The translations under genes were made by a program, and so were the position numbers. A stretch of DNA of 64,000 nucleotides from Sipunculus nudus (taxonomy: Eukaryota; Annelida; Sipuncula; Golfingiida; Sipunculidae): positions 40,858,019 to 40,922,018 of the forward strand of contig CM049306.1 in the NCBI GenBank assembly GCA_026874595.1, in the 5' to 3' direction. Shown one piece after another: positions 12,301-27,300 of the stretch. The notes below the pieces were generated by a model. It did no database searches and had not been told where the DNA came from. It was given only the letters and a program-made list of their open reading frames with translations. Each line of letters starts with the position of its first letter. Within the stretch, counting starts at the first letter, position 1.

Positions 12301-15300
12301 CCGCACTTCCGATTAAAACCGCACCCAGACTTCGCCGAAATTCCAGGTGAGACATCGCGAGGGGCTCAAATACTAAGAACCCCCCTTTAAAACCGCACCA
12401 AATTTCGCTACGGAATGATTTGACAAAAGACACAATCAAGCTATTATCTAGAAATGAACACGCGTAGGTTGCGACTCGGCCATTCCTGTCCACTTTTAAA
12501 TTCCTTGGGCATTTTATTTAAACACATCATAACACTTTTTTGCAGGGTCACTCAAGCAAGAAGTTTGGGAAGATGCAAGGGCAGGTGAACCTCTGCCTGT
12601 TTATACAGATTTTATATTCTGTGCCATATTCTTGTTTGCTACTGATTTGTCATTATATTTTGAAAAAAAAATTTCTGCTGATCCATTTCTAGTCACTGTA
12701 TATTTTAATTCTAAAAATTTTTGATGAAAATTTCATTTTCTGGAATTACTCTGAAGATTCAAATCATTTTCATACCGGTTACTTCGGTATCATCATCGTC
12801 ACATCGTACGTTGACATCGCTCCATGTCACAATTTGGTGGCACGTTTGAAAACATCGCTGGTCAACTTAACTAAATATCAAAGTAATTGAAGTTACCTTG
12901 TCGAGATACGCACGTATAGGAAACACGACACTTGATAATGAGTGATTTTAAGGTAAAATTAAAGTGGCCAGTCGGGGTAAGCAAGTTTTTTTCTCCTGAA
13001 GAAAGTTTCCGTGTTGGGAGCCATTTTGTCAAGGCAGTGTTCACGCAAGGCACGCTGGGACGAAATAGGTAGCCGTTCTGTTTACCACCCTAGGCGTACA
13101 GCCATTCAAAATATTCTTAGCAGAATACCGGGGCGTTTCAGCATATGGCGGCACTAAAACTTGATTTTAAAACAATCGTCTGCCATTGTGTGACTCCTTA
13201 CGATGTCAGCTTTTTATTCATTTTACGTTTTAAACAAATAATCATTGCTAAATAATGCCGCAAATGGGTTTAAAGTAGGTTTTTTTTGTTCAAGTTTGCT
13301 TGACCAAGCCCAACGAAGTGGGCTGCTGTGTGTTACAGCAGGGTTGTTGTAAACGTATTATTTGGTGACAATTACCAAAATTTTATAACAAGTTATATAT
13401 CACACGAAAACTAATCAGCAATATTTAATTTATAAATAACAAATAATCGTAAATAATACATTTACACACAGCTCCCATGCATGCGAGAATGCTGCTAAGA
13501 ACGGCCTTCGAAAGTTGCAATATTATCGCCCACTCGCCGGCCCCAAAACGATGTCTGTCAGGAAGATATTCAGGAAACCCTTCTAGTATAAACCGCACAG
13601 TGCTTTCAGGAAATCAACCTGATTTTAAGATTTTGAATTTCTTGATTAAACCGCAGTTTTAAGTGGAGATTTTACGGTAGCTTTTCTTGGCTCCCAGGGG
13701 AACATTCAAATCAAGCAGCCATAACAGGCACTAGAAGGTTATTTGTTTTACATTTTCCTGCTGCCTGTGACCAGAATCTGAATTTGACTGAGAACCCACA
13801 ATCTTGCGGTCATAGATGCAGCACCCTAACCATTACACCTCCACACTCCACATAAAAAAGTATGACAAGGACCAAACCCCCTGAGGATGACAACAAATGA
13901 TGTTTATGATTTGGTAACCTGAAAATTTGCTTTAATGTCAGACTTGGATTCAGTGAGAATACTAACCTCATCCCCGAAAGTCCACATGTAATGGACCAAA
14001 CCGGATGACTTGGCTACGTCAGCTTCAAATGTCACAGGTGTGTTTACCTTAGCTCCTGTCGGGAACAGCACATAAACCGCAGACACGTCCGCTGCAACAA
14101 CAAACAAAAGATCAAAGGTCACAAACCACAGAATAATAAATGAATACTTCCTGTCATACCAATTTTGGGGACATTAACAGAGTAATCCAATATATGCAGT
14201 GTATAGGGCAGACAAATCAAACATTTCTTTAATACATTTATAATTTTCCTGTAGCTCTTTCTCTGACTGTTATGTCTTTCCAATATACTGCGTTTTCCCT
14301 TTTACATGTAAAACAACAAACTTCCAATTTCACACTATAAATGAAAGACCACCTGTCTAATAAGCCAAACTTTTCAATAAGACCAACCTTGAGTGGACTG
14401 AAAGCATTTATTTTGGTTACAGCTGACCTATCCAATAAGACCACCTGTGAATTAAGACCAATTTTGGCCAGTCTCACAGATGGTCTTATTGCACATTTTT
14501 CACTGTATTATTATTTGAAAATTAGTAAAAGTACCACTTTTTTTTGCAGTACAATAAGTACTGCTTATAAAATGCTTTCCTTTTACTCAGTTTGTTGACC
14601 AAAAATCTTTTACATGAGTGAGCAGTACCAGTGTACATACCTTGAGCTCGTACAAGTAGCCACACTTGTTTGGATCCCGCTTTATTGGTGACTGTAACTG
14701 TCACATTGTAAGTCCCAGGTTTATCATATTTGAAGGTTTGTTTGAATCCATTAGGTCCTTTCACTGATTTCTTCACAGTACTATTACCAAACTGCCAGGC
14801 ATAAACTGTGCTCAACTTGGACCCCTGTAAAACAATGGTTAATATACTGTGAACTCTGAAATGATGGTGGAACTTTTAGTTTTGCCCTCTTCATACTACA
14901 AAGTCAGTGGCTATGCTTTCACAGACCTTGATTCAGTGACCTGCTCTGGTGTCTATGGCATCTATTTCATGAATACTGAACAAGCCTGCAAATGCTCAGG
15001 ATGAATAAAAAACTGTCAATCAAATCCAATGAACCAAAAGGCAATATACAGAGTTCATACAGGGTGTTACATGTAGTTTGAAATATGGATAATTAGAGTA
15101 TTTCTATAAGTAGCATTAACTTTTTATATGCATGAGCTTTTATTAGAAATATCATGGTTTAATATGTCAAGTGCTAATTATATATAATTATATGTAAAAG
15201 GGTAATTGCTTTCTTTATTTAAGCAACAAGCCACAAAGTGAAATAAGGAGTTTATAGTTTAATCACATTTGCCAAGTAGAAACAATATACAGGGGAGGCC

Positions 15301-18300
15301 TGATATGTGTATGCCAGACACCAGGTCACCAAGTGTAGGTCAGGTCATGCTCATGACGAGTCTGGCAGAAAGCAAGTTGTTGCTGAGTGAATGGTCCGCA
15401 GGGGATGCAGAGTGGCTGGCTGTGAGTGATTGGGTACAAAAGTGTCTAGTCTCAGACATAAATATAGGCATAGTCTGCAAGAATTATATACACGGTGTAA
15501 AAGAAAGCAGTGGCTGGGAACAAACACTGAGACGATGAGAAAGAGGGACTGCAATTAAAAGAATGCTGTTATGTGATATAAAAGACAGAAACTAGTAACT
15601 CCGCTGTGGTGAACAGAGAAGCGCTGTGTTACTGCTGTTTCAATGAGATATCAGCATGTGGGCTAAAAACTGAGAAGTGAACAGTCAGCTGGGACATTAA
15701 GGAAACATAACAAGAGATATAGTCGACCATGGCAGGAGCATTAAAAGTCACAAATGGCCAAGTACTGCCAAGCATGATCCAGTGCAAGATATATATCGAC
15801 CATGTGGGAACATGTATTACAATTTTTGGCCAAGTCAGTCAGAGCATCTCCTGATTGACATGTGTTGAGGCTGGGCAATACACATGCTGTGTGTATGTTG
15901 ACAATTGTGATCGTGCCCGGTCCACTGTTTCTAATACTGGTTTACAGGTGTAAGCAAATGGGTCAGGGCAATATTTTAAAAGGCAGGTACAAACTTATTT
16001 TAAAGAGAAGAAGCTATTTTTGGTGTTTCTTCAACATGTTTTTTAGGTGTTTAGGCCCCTTTAAAATAACACAAAGTACATTATTACTCTAAAGCTATTT
16101 CCCTGTGTATGTATACGCATATATGCAGGGACTGGCAGAACTAAATAATGGTAGAGTGGACCTAACTGGTCTTTTAAAATCATTAATTTACTCCAAATCC
16201 CAGACTAAACGCAGACCCTATGGATCAAAATCAGCAATTTTTACACATATACACATATATGCAAATACATGCATATGGATTAACAATAAACTAAAATGTA
16301 CTTACCCGTTCTTGATGCAGATAAAATGTGACTTCTTTGTTGACTGAAATCAGTTTAGACTTTGTTTTCAAGGTGAGGCCATCTGGGGCAATGACAGGGC
16401 AAGGGAGCTGTTCAGTCTTGTATATCTTCTCAAGGTCACCACCAGAGCACACGTCAGCGGCAACTTTACGGTAACTGAAACAACACCCAACAGGATATGA
16501 CTCATGCCACAGGGCTAATTGGAATTCCCTTTCTGTTACTAAAATTAGAATCAAATACTTAAACCAACAAACAAGAGACATGCCCCCGTTTTTGCTATAT
16601 AAGCAGTACCAGTGTCATTTTCAAACATTTTGTAGGCCTTGAACCCAGCGTCTTAACCCAGCATCCCTGCCAAAATCCCCTTGCATAAAAATCAGCATGA
16701 AGTCATTTAAAATCAATAAAAGGCTAATATCAAATTATATGACAATATCTCGAAACTGTATTTTTTTTGTTTTTCCTGTAACATTATTCATTATAACTTA
16801 AAACTGAACTTTCAAATTTTGAAACAATAAATAATTTAAATTTTATATTTAAATATAAAAGAAACATTTGACTACTTACCCTTTACTAACAGTATAATTT
16901 GTGCCTTCAGGACAGTCATAAACTGGATTTTTAGGATCGAACCAACTAGCCTTCCGGCAACCACCGTTTCCATCCTTTTCATATCCAAAGTCACTGAAAG
17001 TACATCAGTCATAACACCTATTAAAAGGCTGTTTAATTTCAAAACAATATCAACACACAAGTGGTCCAGTTGCCATGGCATTCACACATTTTTGCCAATT
17101 TAGAGTATCATCTGTACCCCTGTGGATACCCACTGAAAGTTGCTAAGTTTTTTCTAAGACCTGAATACTATCACATTATAACAAGATTTGGCACTTAGCA
17201 TATGAAGGATTTAAGGCCTAATATGGGATCAGAAACTTCATGATAAGAGCCAAAGTTTATCTTGGTCTTCTCTGTATTTTATCCTTTTAAGTTACATGGT
17301 GTCCACAAGTAATGTGCCAGTTAATTAATTATTTATGACTGGTCATTTTCTTTCATAATCGAGAAATTGGTTGTGTTTTTGTATTATCAACCATATACAA
17401 TGATGTATCCATATACCAAGTCTTCATATTACCCAGAGACAATGTTAACATACTGTCCAAGATGTCAAAAAGACCTGACACAAAGCAGTGAACAGCTTTA
17501 AATAAAACCTTGTACAGTGAATGAGGATTAAGAACCCAGCTGTTTCCTTGGTTTTCCAGAGTGATGTAAAAGTCAAAGCTGCATTAACTCGGTAATTTCA
17601 GGTGTAACTCTTTACAGTTGATTTCATGGTCATACAGATGATACGTCAATATTCCAGAATTTCTTTGTTTTTCCAGTAATATTGCGGCTCTCTATGGGGG
17701 TGTGGATTATCTAAGGCAGATTACTTAAGGTTGCAGATTATCCAAGGTAGCAGATTATCTAAGGAGGAGGATTATCTAAGGTGGTGGATTTTCTAAGGTG
17801 GCGGATTATCTAACGTAGTGGATTATCAAAAGTGGCAGATTATCTAAGGTAGTAGATTATCTAAGGTAGCAGATTATCTAAGGTAGGGGATTATCTATGG
17901 TAGTGGATTATCTAAGGTGACGGATTCTCTTAGTGGCAGATTATCTAAGGTAGAGGATTATCTAAGCTAGAGGATTATTGGTGAAAGAATATATTCTTAG
18001 ACATCTATCTATGGGATCAGTAATTTATATTCTACATAATTTTGTTAGTGTTACTAATGAATCTACTGTTTACATAAAATCAAAACATACACCTTCATGT
18101 ATAAGCTAAACTTTTGGGATATTATTAATGGTTACACAGTTAACTGAATTTCCGCCAGTTTGAAACCCATGTATAAATGTATTGTTTATATGATTATATT
18201 CATGTACAGACTGTATATTTTAACTGCAGATTTTAAAGAATGAACTCAGTTACTCACCATTCAAAGTCTATTTTTGCACATGGACAGGGAGCAATGGTCT

Positions 18301-21300
18301 TGGCTTGTCTGTAGTCTCTTCCATTGTAACATTCATCATTTGGTTTCCTTCTCTCATACGCAAGTTTTTGCCCCAAAATACACTTTTCACCATCTGGCCT
18401 CTGCAAAACCACAAAAATAACTAGAATTCCTTGTCACTGCAGGTGCCATAGTATCCCAAGACAATTATCCCTCCCATCTCCCCCCCCCCCCCTTTTAAGA
18501 GGAGGACTCCAAGAGCTATGGATATCCACAATTTCAGGCCAATACTGCCAATCTCTCCTGAGAAAATGCCATTAATTCATTTTACAAAAACAGAAAGGTA
18601 AGTGGCGCCACCTGTCTGTTTTTTAAGAAAACTTTCCAAGATGGATGAACATGCCAAATTTCAGACAAACACATTGAATTACTCTTCAGATATGAGCAAT
18701 TTTCACCTAAAACAAATGTACGGATGGACACCACATGAAAAACAAGGGACCCATGGGTCACTGTGCTCAGCTGAAGTTGACCTTGAAGGTAAAAATCTAA
18801 AATAATATCAAATGGAGATAAAGCCTAAGAGGAAAAGGTAATACAGGCCATGGCTGGTTGATATAATTGGTTTATATTGATGAGAAAGAAATTGTTGCAA
18901 ATAATATGTTGTGACCAAAGCATGCATTCCCTAATGTTAAAATTGAAGCATGTGAGCAGTTAGTGAACATGAGGTGTATATTATTTCCATGATCATTGCT
19001 TTTTTTTTTTTAATTGTTGACAGTTCAGAAGATTATACATTTGCTCAATTGGACTTATTTTTTTTATAATTTATATAAATAAATATATGTATTTTTTATA
19101 AAATGTATACAGTTGAAATATAAATAATGTCCCAAGTCCACAGATGCAAGGGCATGGTGTTGGTGGTTGTGGTTGGGGGGGGGGGGGGGGGGAGGTACAG
19201 GCATGGAATGGTTGGAGTGATAACATCTCTGTATAATTATAATTATAATTTTCCTTAATTTCTTGAAGGAAAAAAGTCACAGTTACCCAATTTTTGGATT
19301 GGTTGGAGATCTTGGGGACATCTAACAGTATACCTAATTTTGGATTCGTAGGTCTAACTGTTTCAAAAAGTGCCAGTCTAATGGATGGACAGACAGACAG
19401 ATGGACAGACGACAGAAAATGGACCACGACTATAGCTCAGTTGACTTAAAGACAGTGTTACAACAGACCATAATTGAGCAGCCAACCGCAGGTTCTAGGT
19501 GTGATAATCTCAGCCTAGCCAATATATGCAGTCTTCTGCTCAGCTTTGATCAGGTGGCTTTAATTGATAGCTTTGATCTTTCTTCCAGTAGTAGCCCAGG
19601 CCTTGAGTACTGCAGTGAGCAAATGTTGAGTTTATGTGTTCACCTCCATTATTTACTCACAAAGTCTATTGGCCAGATTATTTCTGCTTAAAATATGCGA
19701 ATTTTGATTGGCTAGAATCACTACTTACGACTGCAGTTGAGGAATTCTGAGCTTTATATAAAACATGCAACTATGCTGATTAAGTGATTGTGATAGTCAA
19801 TGTCAATACGATTTACTGCTCATCCTGATTATTCTTCAAGTAAATTTTTACATACTGTTAACTCTTACTCATCAATGGAGTCAAGTAAGTGCAAGCACCA
19901 TGTCCTGTCAGTTGATGACAAGCTGTCAATCCATGCAAGACTTGATATGGGTACCAAGCCAGCTGACCTAGCCAGAGAATTCAACATGGGCAGATCTATG
20001 ATCAACCACATCAGAAACTTCAAGAATTCATATTAAATTTGCCAGACAAGCAATGATTAATAACGTTTTGCATCATTTATTTGAAATAAGACTTTGTCCA
20101 TCAACTTTTTACTTCTGCATTCAACCTGTCCTCTTGCTACCAGCTGTTGGAACAACTGGTGTATCAAATTTTTGGACCAAATGTGAAATATTTTAAAATT
20201 ATGGGTTTCACAAAAATTATACATTTCGGCAGATTTGACTTTGAAGATGAAGGTCAAGGTAACCGAGTTTCTAACTCGTCCAATATTTTGGTAGGAACCA
20301 TAAGTATGTCAAATTTTGGAAGAAAATATGCAGCCCTTCAAAAGTTTTCAAGTTCACAAGATATCCTACAGAGGACAACAGACAATGGCACTGAAAACAT
20401 CTCCCCTGGAGGGGGGAGACATAATTATTGCAATTCACTTGGTTGGTTGGGGGGGGGGGGGGGGTGGGGAGAGGAGGTTAAATGAGAATAAATGTACACC
20501 TGTGACAGCAGGGGTGCTTGATCAGTATTGCATTATTAATAAGGCTACTCAGGCAGGGCTGTTGTGACCTGGAGCTTGACAATGCAAATGAATACATTAG
20601 AGCCTCTGAAATAACTTCAATAACTAGCCTAATTTCTGAGTTTTTCTTTCCAAATTTAACTGATTATATCCTTATGTGTACCAGCTGTGAAAATTAAATT
20701 CCATGTATTAACAGGAAAAAAAACATGCCATGGTCAAAGTTGGGCAAAATTTAAGGTATGGATTTTCTATTTATGCTTAAACTTAGAAAATTTTCAAAAT
20801 TTAGGTCTAATTTTGGGTATACAATTAAATCCCGACTAAATAATGTTATATCCCTGAAAAAGTCTATAGCTTCAACAATTATCATGTAAAGTGAGTAAAT
20901 ATCTTTCCTGATTTTTACAAAGTGCGTATTTTTTGGGAACCTAACTTTTATTAATTATAGTGAATAAATTTCTGGCAGGCACATATGGATTTATAGGGGA
21001 TAATTTGCAGTTAATATGAAGAAAAACAGATGAGTGATTTTGATATTAGGCAATCAAGAAGTGTGGTAATAGTTTTTTAATGAAAAAATTGAGGTTTTTC
21101 CTCAATTTCTAAAATGAACAGAGTCACAGTGACCCAGTTTTCTGTTTGGTTAAAGATCTTGGGGACATCTACCAGTGTGCCAAATTTTGGAATTGTAGAT
21201 CTAACAGTTTCAAAACATGCCAATCTAAGGGACAAACAGACAGACGAATGGCATGATAGATGGATGGATGACAGACAACTGACCATAACTAAAGCTCAAA

Positions 21301-24300
21301 TGTTTAATGGCCATGCTGGTCCATCTCATGGAGATATAGAACAAGAATACACAGAAAAAGTCAGATCACCCCGTACATAACTAAAGCTCAGAAGACTTAT
21401 AGTCAGCTGAGTTTAAAATGTATGGCAAAATGATTAATACAATACATAATCTTCATAATTACCTTGCATTAAATTCAAAATATCTCACTGGACAAATACA
21501 TTATCTAGCAGATAAAGTTAATAAGGAATTTCTGTGAATTACAGATTTAAATCCGGACTAGATGTGTCAGAACAACACGAATGCCCCCGCCTGGAGCAAA
21601 TAAGAAATATTTGTTAAATTTTGTAAAATTTCAATAAAGTTCAGGAGGTGTTGTATGGTCAAAAGTAGGTCAAAAGGGGAAAAATGCAAACTCAATCATT
21701 ATCAAGCAACACACAAAAAGCAAACCGGTCATTTTCAAGCAACACACAAAAAGCAGGCCAGTATCTGCAAGCATTGTAAAAAAAAGTCAATACATGTGCA
21801 TTTTTCATAAAAATTAATATCTTTCATGAAATTTTCTTTGTTCAGGATCTGTCATAAGGTCAAAAATAGGTCAACTGGGACAAAACTTTAACTCGATCTG
21901 TAACTGGTCATTATCTGCCCACACATTAAAAATCAGGCCAATATCTGCAGGTCAATTGGGACAAAACGTTAACTTGATCTGTAACTGGTCATTATCTGCC
22001 CACACACCAAAAATCAGGCCCATACCTGCAGGCATTGCGAAAAAAGTCTGTACATGTGCACTTGTCATGAAAATTTCTATTTTTCATGAAATTTTCTAAG
22101 TTCAGGAGCCATAAAACGGTCAAAAGTAGGTCCACTTGGACAAAACAGGAACTCGATCTGTAACTGGTCATTATCTGCCAACACACAAAAAATCAGGCCA
22201 ATATCTGCAGGCATTGCGAAAAAAAGTCCATACATGTGTATTTGTCATGAAAATTTCTATTTTCCATGAAATTTTCTATGTTCAGGAGCTGTAAAACGGT
22301 GTAAAGTAGGTCAACCGGGACAAAACGTAAACAAGATCTGTTATTGGTCATTATCTGCCAACACACTAAAAATCAGGCCAATATCTGCAGGCATTGCAAA
22401 AAAAGTCAGTACATGTGTATTTGTCCAGAAAATTTCTATTTTTTCATGTAAGTCAACCAGGACGAAAGGCGAACTTGATCTGTAACTGGTCATTATCTGC
22501 CCACACACTAAAAATCAGGCCAATATCTGCAGGCATTGCGACAAAAAGTCTGTACAACTGTTTTATTTTGTAATGACAGGAGGACGGAACGACGGATATG
22601 GGTAAAACAATATGCCCCGGCCACTTTGTGGCGGGGGCATAAAAATTTATATTTTACATTACAAAAGTTTAGCTTCATGTGAAATTAAGAACAGTGTAAC
22701 AGTGGAACAGTGTAATATCTGCACACAGACCTGGTCTCCTGGCTTCCATGTGTAGTAATCAGATGCATTACAGACCCTCTTAAACACACTCTTAAAGTCC
22801 ACTTTGATTAGAATCCAGCCCGGTGTGGCTGTAGAGTGACCAAATACACTAAAACAAAAAGAAACAAACACATATATGCACAACAGAATAATATACACTA
22901 AAGGAACTATGAACATTGTATCTGAGATTTCAGTGGAAACAATTTATATATCAAATTAAATGAAAAAAATATTGAGTGATTCAAAAGTTTTAGCATTCAC
23001 AAGGTTCCATCAAGTTTGAGAACTTGGTTGAGACAACATGTGTAACAAAAAGCAACAGTTCCGATGATTTGACATTGAAAACCAAGGTCAAGGTCATCAG
23101 TTTTTAAACTCATCAGAGAACTTGATTCAAACAATTAGTGTATCTTATTTGAGGAAAAAGTATGTAATACTTCAAAAGTTATAGGTTTTACAATTGTTTT
23201 TAATAATGGCTGATTTAACCTTGGATATGAAAGGTCAAGGTTACCAGTTTTCTACCTCTACCAAGATACTGGTAGAATCAATTGAAATTTCATGGAATTT
23301 CATGAGTGGTTAAAAAGTCATGGCATTCATAAGAAATGACACAGATGACAGACCAAACACTATATGTCTATGGCAACTAAGTCAGAGGCCTTGATTCAGA
23401 GTCAGTACAGTACAATATATCAACTAAATTCAGTGATATATTGTGATTTATACAACAGATATATGTAAATAAACATACCTGACCACTTGGGAAGTGAGTC
23501 CTGGTTCAGTTACAACACCATCAATGGTTAGTGTTGTGTTGTCTGACAACCGCAAGGTTTTCCATGTGTTTCCCTCAGTACAGCTGTACCTGCAAGACAT
23601 AAAGTTAGAGTGGTTAGAGACTTTGCTGGTCTACAGTGGATGGGCACAGGACTAAAATCCAGGAGATCTTGAGTTTAAATCTCAAATCGAGATTTTTTTT
23701 TTACAGTTGGCCCCAATCCAATTCTAGGCAGGCTTAATGGGAGGTCTTTGCCCAAATATCCCTTTGGGGGTTCCAACATGGTATGACCAAGGAATGGGGT
23801 TGATTACATAGCCAGAACCCATACAAGTATACACAAATATAAAAATAATTAATGTATTAAAGCACATACTGAATCCAGGAATGCAATTTATATTTTGTTA
23901 CCCGCAGTGTTAAGAATAGGGAACAAAACCAAAGAATACTTTTTGGCCCAACTTCCCAGAATCATGGATGATTACAAAAAGAAGACTGATCACAGATGTA
24001 AGAAGGATCCTACATTAAGGAATGAGAACACTGATCATAAGAGAACATAGGATTCTTGTCTTGTGACATATGGCCTAGTTAAATATGCACAGGCTTTGCC
24101 CAGAATCAAACTCAAACAAGCAAATTTGTGGAATTTATGTCCCCCGCTTCTGCCTCTTGTTATTTTAGGTTTCTGTGATCTTCATGGTTGCCTTCTGAAT
24201 ATGTTTAAGTTTTTATTTTTTCCCCTAAAGATGTCTCCACAGGTCATAGTGCCTGTGTTTTAGTTTTCATTGTCCCCTGAAGATGTGTCCAAGTCAAAAT

Positions 24301-27300
24301 GATAGTTGTGAATTGGGAAGAAAAGGGAAAAGTTTTGTTTTTCAGACACACACTCCAAAACCATTCCCAACCAAGGTTTGCATGATAGGAATCACTGAGT
24401 CAATTTGAATGAAATTGGATATTATTTGGGAAAGTTATCACACAGAAATGAAAACCTGACAAACAGACAGACAGAGGGACGGACGGACAAACCAAAATCA
24501 ATGTCCCATATTTCCGCAGAGGCAGGGGACAACAAGCTACATCATTGGTAATCATTCATATTGTCAGTTTCATTCAAATCCAGTGAGTCCTTGATAAGTT
24601 GTCACAGAGAGACCTTTAACCACATTAAATAAGACTGTGCAGATTTTGTGAGAATTTAACTCAGGTCAGGTAAATATATATACATATATTTAGTGTCAGC
24701 AAAATACATAAGATTCCTGGTGAGTTTTCTTGAGGACACAAGAGATTAATGGACAGATGAACATGCACAAACACATATATTGCATTTATCATATGTCAAC
24801 CCATTTACAAGACGGGGCATATAAAAGACAGTTAAATCAATTACTGAAATGGCACATAGTGTGTTCACAATGTCATGATTTTGATATGCTCACTTGCATA
24901 CTTTACTTACATAATGTCATTAGCCTTGTCTGCCATGAGGACCATTGCTCCTCCTTGGTCAAGAATCCTGTACTTGTAACTGCCATCATACAGCTTAAAA
25001 TAACAACATGTATACATTAAACAAGCACAGAATTGTCGAATAATTAATATATTTATCTCAAACTAACAATATAATTCATAAAAGTAGTTTTACAATTTAA
25101 ACAGGAACTAAGTCTGACATATTTCTGTTTTTATAAAAGTGAGTCATGTTTGTGTGTGTGTAATATGACCAAATAGCAGATCATGAAAAGATCATACAAC
25201 AAGTTCTTATGCACAGTTATAAAAGTTTTAGCCATCTGACGATTAATATTAATCTATCAAATTCCTTGTAACCTAGACAGTCAGAAAAGTATATACTCAG
25301 AAAATAGAAGTTTGGAAAATTCTCATAATATTTAAAGATGCATGTCAGATGTGTATTTTGGTTGTTCACCAACCTTCCCCCAGCTTACGCCACCATCCTT
25401 TGACAGAAACACTCCATTAATATTGGTGCCTACAATGAAACCTGAAACAGAATCAAATGGTATTTGTTTAAATTTAATTCTGTACACATCAACACTAGTA
25501 CTGGAAATAATTTTTTCATGGTCTTCTCATCATGATGAAAAATTAACAATGTTAGATAATGAAATGTAGTTATCTGTGAACATTACATGCCAAAGATAGA
25601 TCACACCCCAATTATGATGAGTGTTAATTTCTATGCCTTGTACCCCATTTTGTCCTTAACAATACAAGTCATACAGGTGTTGTTTAAAAATCTTTCATGT
25701 GTCATGTATTTATTATTTATACATGTAAATGAAATTGTAACATCAATCACACAATTAAAAATAAAAATTTTCTAGCATTGCCATAGTATCTAAAATAAAT
25801 TGACAACTTCCTCCTTTTTAACAGGCTCTGATATGTAGAATTTTCTAGCATTGCCATAGTATCTTAAACCTTTGCAAAATCCGTTTTATTAAAGAGACTG
25901 GTGTTGTGTATGCGAAGTATTGACCAGGCATATGCAGTTATGGATGACTTTGTATGACTTGGGTATGGATCACTTGGTTGCTACTTCTGTGGTGGCAACG
26001 TGTTTTGTTAAGGAAAATTGTGCACATAATTCATCTTCATCTTGATTCATATGCTGCTGATCCAGCTGCACAACATTACAAAGTGTTGACGAGGATGAGA
26101 CTGTATCTGCTGTGCATTATTATACCAACATGCTACGCGGCCAGTATCTCAAGTTATCAAAAAAACTTTTCAAGATGAATTGGCACACTAAATTTTAGAG
26201 TAATCTTAAAGTTTCCTGACAAAACCTTCTCAGCTGCTTGGCCTATATGAACAAGGGAAAAGTTGGAACAGATCTAGTACGTCCCCCCCCCCTGATGTGG
26301 GTATAGCTAGAAAAAATTTTGTGAATAGATGTATGAAATTTGAGATGGGTCAATGTGACACACCAAGATTACCTCTGTGACCTTGAAAACTGCATGAAGG
26401 TCATCCATATTCAAACTTGAACTAGTCCTTGATAAGTTGCATCAATATTGCAAGTTTGGTGACTGTAAGACAAATTCTTTATAAGTAATTGTGTTAACAA
26501 ATGAGTGACAGACGAACGGAAAGACTGACGGATGCTCACAATTTCCCCTGCCTTTGGCGCCTTTGGAGACAGTGGGGGACAAAAAAACAGATACATATTT
26601 CCAAATTTATTCTACTGATATGGATAGGACTTCACATGTTACCTTGGGCAAAAATAAATCCTGGTGCACTTTCATCTGAGTAGACTGACGGGATGTACAG
26701 GTTCAACTTGCAGTTCTACAAAGAGAGGATGACAATTTATATTTGGTTAAAAATAAAGTAAGATTATAATAGGTTTGTATTTGCAATCATAGTTGCAAAA
26801 TCAGATATATTTCCTCCCAACCCCCATGGGCCCTCATTCCAAAAAGTGACGAAAGAATATGCATCTCAGAAGTTATAGCATTAATGGAAAACATAAATCT
26901 GTAGATAAGCCTTTGAAGAGCAAGGTTAAGGTCATAAGTTTTGAAACTTGTTCAAGAACTTGTTGGAAACAACTGCTGTTCAAATTTGAGGAGAAAATCT
27001 TCTGTACTTTAAAAGCTATGGGGGTAACAATGACTAGATTTTTAAAAATTTGATTTTGTAGATTAAGGCAAAGATCACCAGTTTTCAAACTCCTGTGGGT
27101 GTAAACAGCTTGCGTTTGAAATTTGAGGGGCAAATGTTCATAACTTTAAACGTTATGGGGGACACAATGATCTTTAATATTTGGAAAATGATGACACTGC
27201 ACACAATGTCTCCCCAGGTGGTAGTAGTAGGGGGGAATAATGAAAACTTGATTCCCTCAGAGGTGCGGCTGAGGCTTTATTAACTTAATCTGCCCTATAT

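Noticed and set aside
13770-13850. tRNA gene
   Set aside because: Box-like motifs are present but arms do not pair into a cloverleaf; better seen as a decayed SINE head.
19175-19193. Long G-run as a quadruplex or regulatory signal
   Set aside because: Homopolymer G/C runs recur in this window (18481, 20450, 28687, 51317, 51572), mostly inside repeats, and their lengths may be assembly-dependent.
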